Below are positions 57,201-64,000 of a DNA stretch of 64,000 nucleotides, one piece after another. The notes beneath the pieces were generated by a model that did not search any database, had not been told where the DNA came from, and worked only from the letters and a program-made list of their open reading frames with translations. The DNA lies in the NCBI GenBank assembly GCA_012064415.1, contig SSNU01000248.1:124001-188000 (forward strand). Reading direction: 5' to 3'. The number at the start of each line of letters is the position of its first letter. Position 1 is the stretch's first letter. Both the position numbers and the translations under genes were made by a program. This DNA comes from Gyrodactylus bullatarudis (Eukaryota; Platyhelminthes; Monogenea; Gyrodactylidea; Gyrodactylidae).

Positions 57201-57300
57201 TTGAAATAATTAACGGGATCGCATCCAAACAAAATTGACTTAATCATAAATTAATTTCAATTTTGTTTCCATTAATTATTTTATTTAAATTCTAATAATT
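57201..57300. promoter_or_regulatory. Head-to-head promoter region of MCCC1 and MORC2
   Basis: The two start codons are 100 bases apart, the tightest such pair in the window. The stretch contains an imperfect palindrome (caaaattgacttaatcataa and ttaatttcaattttg). An ATG at minus-strand 57225 opens a five-codon frame ahead of the MCCC1 start. Confidence 0.45.
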
Positions 57301-60300
57301 ATGAGTCAATATTCTTGTCTCAATAAGGCACAATTAAGCTATGACTATCTGCACACCAATTCGTAGGCCATTTAATTAAATATTTCAGAACGACTCATGA
57401 ATTTCTTTTTGGAGCCATCGCTGAACTAATAGATAACTCCAGAGATGCTGATGCTACAGAACTTAATATCTATGATAGTTAGTTTTTGGGTGATTTATTT
57501 CTTCTAGTTCCGTCATACAATTTAAGAGGTGGCTTCATGATAGCCTTTGCAGATAATGGTGTCGGAATGAGTCCTGACGAGGCCAAAAACGTCATTATGT
57601 TTGGTAAAAGTAAAAAGAAGAACGCCCTTGGCAAAAGCATTGGCATGTATGGAAATGGATTAAAATCGTAATTCGAATAGATTCTAATAAATTTAGTGGA
57701 TCAATGCGTATCGGTAACGATATGATAATTTTCACCAAACGTGATAATATTTGTACATGTTTGCTATTGTCCAGAACTTTTCATGAGCTGGAAAAACTCG
57801 GCGAGGTCATCGTTCCTCTTCCCTCATTTAACGCTTTTGATATGACACCCCACCATAGCAGTATTGAAGATGCAAGAAAACATGAAATTGAAATGGAAAT
57901 TATACTGAAACATTCTCCATTTAAAACCCAGAGACAGTTGTTGGAAAATTTTACCAAAATTTCTGGTGATAGTGGTACTGTAGTTATGATCTACAACCTT
58001 AAATTAACGAATAATGGGGGACCAGAATTAGATATTAAAAGCTCTAAAGATGATATTCTTCTTGTCAACTATGAAGATAAAGAAGAATCAATGGATTACC
58101 GGGATGATAACGAGTGAGTATAATTTTTTAATTCGATTTGTCATATAAAATTATTGTATTATTTAGAATTCCTGTAGAAAAGAAAAGTTTGCGAGCCTAC
58201 GTCTCTATACTCTATGCAGAACCAAGAATGAAAGTTTACATTCGAGGCAGAAAGGTTCGTACTAAGCGTCTCCTCTCCACACTCACAAATGTTATGCGCT
58301 ATGAGTACACTAGTAAAACTTTTAAAAGTCGCGTTGAAGCAGAATGTGCCAAGGCTAAGTCCCATGTCAAGAGTCGTAAGTGTTGAAGAATATGTCAACT
58401 TTTATCATTTCTTGTGAATATTTTATATTCAAGTCGAATCTGCCCTGAAGGAAGCTGAGAGTAAAGTGAGAGACTTTGAAAGTCGCATGGACATTAGCCA
58501 GAATATTGATGCTCTTGTAAGTCAACTTTTCCCCAAGAATTTTAATTCAAACGATTGAAAAAATTGCCTTGATTATTTAAGAAAGATCTCAGGAAACTTC
58601 AAATGGACTCCTCTCAAATTAAAGAGGATCTTAAGAATGCCCAAGACTATCTTGTTCAACAAATCAAATGTGCTAAAGAGCCCAAAATGATAACCTTCTA
58701 TTTCGGCTTAAACATTCAGAATAGGGCAGCAGACGGAATGTTTGTTTACAATTCTACAAGGCTCATAAAAATGTATCAGCGTATTGGCCCTCAACAAGAT
58801 TCGAGCATGATGTGTAGAGGAATTATGGGTCTTGTTGATGTACCCTACATGATCCTTGAACCAACACATAACAAACAAGACTTTGCTGATGCCAAGGAAT
58901 TCAGAATGCTCATGAGAGCCATGGCAGATCATTTGATGCAATACTGGGATGATTTAAATATTGAATCTCAATTCACCTCATCCACATCAAGACTATCCTC
59001 GACCCCCCTAACCCAGGAAGAATGTATCTTCAAATTTTGGAAAAGTTATGGCTACTTCTCTGCCAAATGGCGTGATCCCCCCTCTTCAGAAGAAAAGTAC
59101 ATTAGAAAGAGAACAGCCTGTCTCCAAACCTGTGTTCAATGTAGTAAGTCTTTCAGTTCAGCATATTCACACGTATCTTTCATATTACGTCAACTTTTTC
59201 TTATCCAAGATTACTGCTTAAAATGGCGTATCCTACCAGCAACGGAAATTTTATCTGGTAAAGAGATTAATGATAACTGGCAATGCTCAAATAACTCTGA
59301 TCCTAAACACAAAAGGTATGCCCCAATTAGCTATTTAAAGCTTATTGATATGAAGTTCTGAATCAATGATTTTAACAAAATTCTCAGTTTTTCATCAAGA
59401 ATACGAATATGCTAAAGATTTCGAGAACACCCTCTGACTTTCAAATCAATAAAAATTTTCAGCTCAAAGCTAAAAAATGGGAATTCCATTCTTTACTCAA
59501 AATAATAAAAGGAGGCAAAATGATTCGAATTCTTGATGAAAAATTGAGATTTTTGTTATTCATATTCATATCAACCAACTCTATATATATTTTGTCGTTT
59601 CTTGCTACTAACCTCATGATGACATCTATAAACAATGCTTCATTTTGATTATCAAAATTATTTTAGATGTGATGACCCGGAAGAAGATCTGAATCCTCAA
59701 TTGGGTGTTTTGCGAAGGAAAATCAAGAGTAAAGAACAACGCCAAAATGAACTAGCCAACCAAATTAAAAAGAAACAGGAGGAGCTGGAGAAAATCAGAG
59801 TCGTCGAAGACGAAAGTGAAGACAAAACCACTAGGAGCAGCAGGAAGAGTTCCTCACGCAAAAAAGATGACAATTTCGACGAAGAAAAGTTGTCCCAACA
59901 TCAAAACACGCGAAATAGAAGTAGTGCCTCTGGAAAAGTTGATTTCAACACACTTGTCAATAATGCCCGACAAACGGAAAGCAATAAAAAAAGGAATTTG
60001 GCTGTACCCTCTCCTAAGCCATTGGCGAATAAGAAACCAAAAACAGAATCGTCTAGAGCACTCACTGTTGCCGATAGAAAAGCAGCTCAAAGAATTTCTA
60101 TTGAGAATCGTCTTCGTCAGAGTGCCAATGAATCAGTTACAAATTCTGAGGAGCCTTTTACTAAAACTAAGGAAGGCGAATCATCTCAGAAGAAAGATGA
60201 CCCAGTCAAGAAGAAACAAGAAATCCACTCGAATAAAGAAGAACAAACTGAAAACTCCTTTTGTAGTATCGATGCGCCTAAAACGAGAAGATCCGCTCGG

Positions 60301-61125
60301 TTCAAAGACACTGTCGAAGAAAAGATTATCAAAGAAGAAGTTGATTTTGAAGTCAAACCCTCTAATCAACTTGAAATATCAGCTATTTCCATTGTATGTT
60401 TTGACCTGTTTCATAAAATCTTTCAAGAGATTCATTTCATTTTTTCAGAGTGACTCTGAAGATGACAATGAAGTTTTGGCTGTCAAGAAGATTAAGCCAA
60501 TCATAAAAAATCATTCAGTGAGTGTAACTGATTGATACTTGAATTTATGCATTTTTATACATTTTCCTAGATTAACGGTGAATTAGCAAACGGATCAAAT
60601 GACTCAAAGTCGAAACTGAAGATCTCAAATGATTCATCATCGGCTGAATCAGGCCAAGTGGAATCACTATGCAAAGTTATAAGATGCCTTGTTAGCAATC
60701 TCCTACCTCCAGACTACAAACATTCTATGGAAGATTTTAATGAATTTTCCACTGCTGAGTTGATCAAGTACGACTACAATTCAATGGTTGCTGAATACAA
60801 TAGCACTATGAATATGGTAAACATCTCTTTCAAAAAAGTCATCATCCCGATCGTATTATTATCATGTTATTATTTAGTGCTTCAACCAAATAAGAGAGAG
60901 TCGAGACCATTTGACAGACGCCGGCAAAGAATGGATCGATTTAGTTTACGGGGTAATTAAACATGAAACCATTAATATTCCATAAATTATTATTCATTAT
61001 TATTTCAGCATGTCCCGGAGGATAAGGGAGAGTTTAGAAGGAAAATTACTGAAATAAGCGAAAATATTCGAGAGTTTTCCCCTGAACAAAAGCAGACTAT
61101 AAGAGAAGTCTTCGAGAATAGATGA
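57301..61125 (+). CDS. MORC2: MORC2-type GHKL ATPase with CW zinc finger
   Basis: MORC2 is a chromatin-compacting ATPase that works with the HUSH silencing complex in vertebrates. Thirteen exons give 973 residues: 57301-57362, 57389-57477, 57508-57667, 57697-58113, 58167-58375, 58434-58516, 58582-59143, 59210-59315, 59667-60393, 60449-60517, 60571-60816, 60878-60952 and 61009-61125. The GHKL ATPase shows the N-box NST THEFLFGAIAELIDN-type segment with ELIDNSRDADA, the G1 box DNGVGMS and YGNGLKSGSMRIG. A coiled-coil arm (about residues 280-370), the ADGMFVYNSTRLIKMYQRIG motif and a CW-type zinc finger (CNYCLKWRILP ... WQCSNN ... RC) follow, then a basic, disordered tail. The first three introns are 26, 30 and 29 bases, later ones 53-66; only intron 8 (351 bases) is longer, owing to a family A repeat. 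Confidence 0.93.
59331..59590. repeat. Palindromic repeat family A copy inside a MORC2 intron
   Basis: The stretch cttattgatatgaagttctg ... tcatcaagaatacgaatatg on the left and ttcgaattcttgatgaaaaa ... ttcatatcaaccaact on the right forms an imperfect palindrome of the same family as 41974-42337. It explains why this intron is about six times longer than its neighbours. Confidence 0.65.
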
Positions 61126-61281
61126 ATATTGTCCAAGTTTATACTTTTATTATTATAATTTTACATGTATAAAAGATAAATAAATCAAATCAGATTTTAT
61201 TGTAAATTTTAACTTTATTTCTATAAACTGAACAATATTATCATCAATCGGTCTTTAAAGGGAATATAAACATACTAATCT

Positions 61282-61560
61282 TTATTCCGTCGTCAATTGA
61301 GCAGGTATTTGGTTCATATTCAGATTATTTGTTGGCTGAGATAGCTTTCGACGGAATAGAATAACATGAGGTTCAGGTTTATGAATCATGTAATGCTCCC
61401 AACCAGGAGATTGTTTAATCCCGACTGCACGCCACTCGGCTTCAGACATCAGCTTGTTCTTTGGTACTCGCCTCATTAAAGCTCTTGGTAGGTGAACATG
61501 TCGGTACTCGTAGGTTTGGTCAGTGTACTTGTCCGAATAGAAGATTTCAGCTTCACTCAT
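61282..61560 (-). CDS. CKS1: CKS cyclin-dependent kinase regulatory subunit
   Basis: CKS proteins bind CDKs and phosphorylated substrates and are needed for cell-cycle transitions. This intronless frame encodes 92 residues, 10-15 more than most family members because of an asparagine- and glutamine-rich tail after FRRKLSQP. The core shows [40 protein letters not shown] and the hinge [12 protein letters not shown], matching the H-x-PEPH motif that controls domain swapping. Whether it is the CKS1/Cks85A or CKS2/Cks30A type cannot be settled by eye. It is head-to-head with the MAD1-like gene. Confidence 0.93.
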   Translation of the reverse strand: MSEAEIFYSDKYTDQTYEYRHVHLPRALMRRVPKNKLMSEAEWRAVGIKQSPGWEHYMIHKPEPHVILFRRKLSQPTNNLNMNQIPAQLTTE

Positions 61561-61700
61561 CGGAGAAAGTTGATTATTCCAATTCGAAATTCGAGCAAAA
61601 GTTCTTTTGATTAGCTTGTTAAAATAAAAAAGAATTAATCAATTTTAAAACTTGTTTTATTAGTTGAAAAAGTTATTTTTTCTCTCCAAAAAATAAAGTA
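61561..61700. promoter_or_regulatory. Head-to-head promoter region of CKS and MAD1-like gene
   Basis: The start codons are 140 bases apart. Both products act in the cell cycle, so joint control would make sense, but I see no clear E2F, CDE/CHR or TATA motif; the only candidates are weak. Confidence 0.4.
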
Positions 61701-63598
61701 ATGGATAGTCAGAATGAGCTTACAGAACAATGCAATAGTATTCTTAAGGAAAATTCTGAACTAAAAAAGTCCATCTATGAGCTCAAGGATGAAAATCAAT
61801 TACTCAAGGGAAAGCTGTCAGAAGCTAATCCTGTTGATTATAAAAATATCTGCGAAAAAATTAAGGAGGAAAATTGTGCTCTAATAAATGAAAATTATGG
61901 TCTCAAAGTGAAACTGGAAGAATCTCTGAATAGTTCTCGCTCTGTAAGGGAAACTTCCATCGTTATCTCTGAAAACGAGAGTACAGAAATACGCCAATTA
62001 AAAGCTAAACTCAATTATCTTTCCAAAGGCCAAGAAGAATTTTTGAAACTAAAAGAAGACTTTAATTCTCTTATGGATACAGTTTGTAATATTATTAACG
62101 TATATTTAGTGTTCAAGACTTGAAAGGTTCAAGAATGAAAACTTGCAGAAAGATTTTATTATATCCAATTTAGAAGAGCAGATCAAGAACAACTCTGATC
62201 AGAACAAAGACAAACTGGAAATTGTTCGCTTGAGTGATGAAAATAGAACTTTGTTGGCTAAGAATGGTGAACTTAGATTAGAGTAATTTATTCAGCATTA
62301 ATTCTTTCAGTGTCGACAAATTATTTAATGAGAATTCTATAATGGAGAATAAAATCATTGAAAATGAGAAAATAATTGAGCAGTTGAACTCCAAGCATGA
62401 CATTTTAACCGAAAGAATAAATTCGCATGAAAATAAAGAAAAAATATTTCTCTCGCAAGTTCAGTGTTATCGTCGCCTAAGTGAAGACATTATGAACATA
62501 CAATCTGGCAACTCACAGATTGTTAAGGATGAATCACGCAAGATTTTGGACTTTTTCCAAGAATTCGATTCTAAAATATCTAATTACATATCTTTGGCCA
62601 ATGAATTTGAAAGGAAAATCAGTCGAATTGCCTCATCAGTGTCATCCGTAGAAAACACCAGCTTAAATGACTCGAAAATTTCAAAGAATGACAAAAGAAA
62701 AGATGAGCTGATTGAAGAAGTTGCCAAACTGAAGGATGAATTATACAACTTGTCGGAAGAGAATAAAAAACTGAATGAAATCATCGAATCGAAGCAGATG
62801 GAAAGCAATCCTCACGAAGAATCTTGTCTCATTCTTCAAATGAACTCGAATCCAACAGACAATGTTAAAAAGGAAAAAGAAAAGGAACTGAATGACCTCA
62901 GGATTGAGGTAGGAGCCCTCCGACATCGAGTGGCAATACAAAATCAGCGTATTGAAGATTTAATGAACTGTCAGAAACGAAGGCGTTCCGCCTCTGGCCA
63001 AGATGAAGATGACTGTGATTTTGCATCAAAGAAAACTCATTTTGAGATGAACTTGGAGAATTTTGAAAAGGTCGAGGATCCATTGGAGAAGATCAAGAGT
63101 AATTAAACGAAACATTTTAACATCAATTTTATTAGCATTGGAAAATAAAGTCAAGTCGTTGATGAACCGAGAAAAGCGATATATGGAGACATTTGAACAG
63201 TGTAGCAATATTCTCCATCAGGCTATAGGCCTTATCTTTGGTTGTCGCATTGATTTGAGAGCTCCAGGTGTTTATCGTATTACTCTTTTGGATAAAGCTA
63301 CTATGGAAATGATTCCGACCAAAAGGTTGACTTTTAGAGTAAGTTAAACATGATCAAGATCAACTTTCCGGTTGACTTTAGTTCCTTAATTCAGTTCGAA
63401 CTCAAGAAGAAAGGTTATCCTTGGACGATTGATGAATCAGTCAGTCCCATAATAAGAGAAATGAATCCTGATGTTATTGAATCTTCGATCGCTGTCAATT
63501 CAGTTCAATATCTAATTGGCCAGCTCTTGGTCGATGAATATGGTCCTGCTCAGTCTAATAAACATACTAAGATGTCCGAAGAAACTATGCAACTTTAA
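61701..63598 (+). CDS. Long coiled-coil protein with MAD1-like C-terminal domain
   Basis: Exons 61701-62081, 62110-62282, 62311-63098, 63136-63338 and 63359-63598 (or 63395-63598) encode up to 594 residues. About 450 residues are predicted coiled coil with heptad leucines (ENSELKKSIYELKDENQLLK). A short globular end follows (KRYMETFEQCSNILHQAIGL, IFGCRIDLRAPGVYRITLLD), which resembles the RWD-type end of the spindle-checkpoint protein MAD1 (a helix, then GYxID...YRLTS). The match is distant, and another coiled-coil protein is possible. Introns are 28, 28, 37 and either 20 or 56 bases; both acceptors of the last keep the frame. The stop codon lies 19 bases from that of the convergent small gene. 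Confidence 0.55.
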
Positions 63599-63617
63599 TA
63601 TAATTAAAAATATTGTT

Positions 63618-63959
63618 TTATTTTTGATACTTCAATTGTTTATTAGTTTCCAAAACAGATTCATGAGCAATAATACGAGATCTTAGCTGTTCTGCTAATC
63701 TTGCATAGATAAGTTGTCCAATTTTTTGGCTTTCTGAAGTCATAAATTCAAGATTTTTTGGATCAACAACGTTCGTGAAATTCATATACAAGATATTTTC
63801 CTTATTCATATCAAAATTACAGCAATCTTCGTCATTGTCTTCTAAATCTTTATCATTACACATTTTTTTTAGAATCCCTGTTTTACTCTGTCTGGGGATA
63901 AATGCTATATCCAGGCGAGGTATTTTCGAAATTTCTTCAAATCTGTTAAGGTCCGCCAT
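63618..63959 (-). CDS. Unidentified small protein, 113 residues
   Basis: The frame starts at the ATG of ATGGCGGACCTTAACAG, a good start context, and ends 19 bases from the stop of the convergent gene. The middle is acidic (DKDLEDNDEDCC) and the end is a probable amphipathic helix (IGQLIYARLAEQLRSRIIAH). There is no signal peptide or membrane segment. I do not recognise the family; tight packing with its neighbour and ordinary codon use support a real gene. Further exons beyond the right edge are not excluded. Confidence 0.6.
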   Translation of the reverse strand: MADLNRFEEISKIPRLDIAFIPRQSKTGILKKMCNDKDLEDNDEDCCNFDMNKENILYMNFTNVVDPKNLEFMTSESQKIGQLIYARLAEQLRSRIIAHESVLETNKQLKYQK

Positions 63960-64000
63960 GATCACGTTACCGTATATACCGACCGTAGTCGCAACAACAA

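Noticed and set aside
59816..60535. Second plus-strand frame of 239 codons overlapping MORC2
   Set aside because: It is the +1 frame of a repetitive, lysine- and serine-rich exon; the MORC2 frame has splice continuity on both sides.

Overview
The window is animal nuclear DNA. It is AT-rich, all larger genes are split by GT-AG introns, and the protein complement (Slit, Stardust/PALS1, LMX1, clathrin heavy chain, MANF, MORC2, TAF12) is metazoan. The abundance of Tc1-type, foldback and Penelope-like repeats fits an arthropod, perhaps a crustacean; no species can be named from the sequence alone. Nearly all gene calls below are multi-exon models that I joined by hand from splice signals, reading phase and similarity to the named families.

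Layout. From 1 to 25 kb lie two large minus-strand genes with long, repeat-filled introns: the 5' part of a slit gene (98-10789, running off the left edge) and a complete PALS1/Stardust polarity scaffold gene (11585-25149). From 25 to 41 kb is a compact gene island: LMX1-type homeobox (+), SCO1 (-), a Ly6-type protein (+), TAF12 (-), a CCDC181/34-like coiled-coil protein (-), EXOSC7 (+), a PDZ protein (+), a TMEM42-like protein (+), RNA polymerase subunit RPB8 (-) and clathrin heavy chain (+). From 41 to 51 kb is a gene-poor repeat region with a decayed Tc1 transposon, a nested palindrome interrupted by an 807-base assembly gap, Penelope-like and LTR remnants. From 51 to 64 kb is a second compact island with strictly alternating strands: ALG8 (-), MANF (+), MCCC1 (-), MORC2 (+), CKS (-), a MAD1-like coiled-coil protein (+) and an unknown small protein (-).

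The most striking feature is intron size. At least 23 introns in 12 genes are only 23-33 nucleotides long; each restores the reading frame and several give gap-free agreement with conserved families (TAF12, ALG8, EXOSC7, MANF, MORC2). Other genes in the same window (slit, PALS1, clathrin) use introns of 36 nucleotides to several kilobases. Neighbouring genes in the islands are arranged head-to-head with 100-230 bases between start codons (six pairs) and tail-to-tail with very short gaps, including one pair whose coding sequences overlap by 26 bases. The genes do not form one pathway; they are mostly housekeeping (transcription, RNA decay, ER glycosylation and folding, leucine breakdown, cytochrome oxidase assembly, vesicle coats, mitosis), with developmental regulators at the left.
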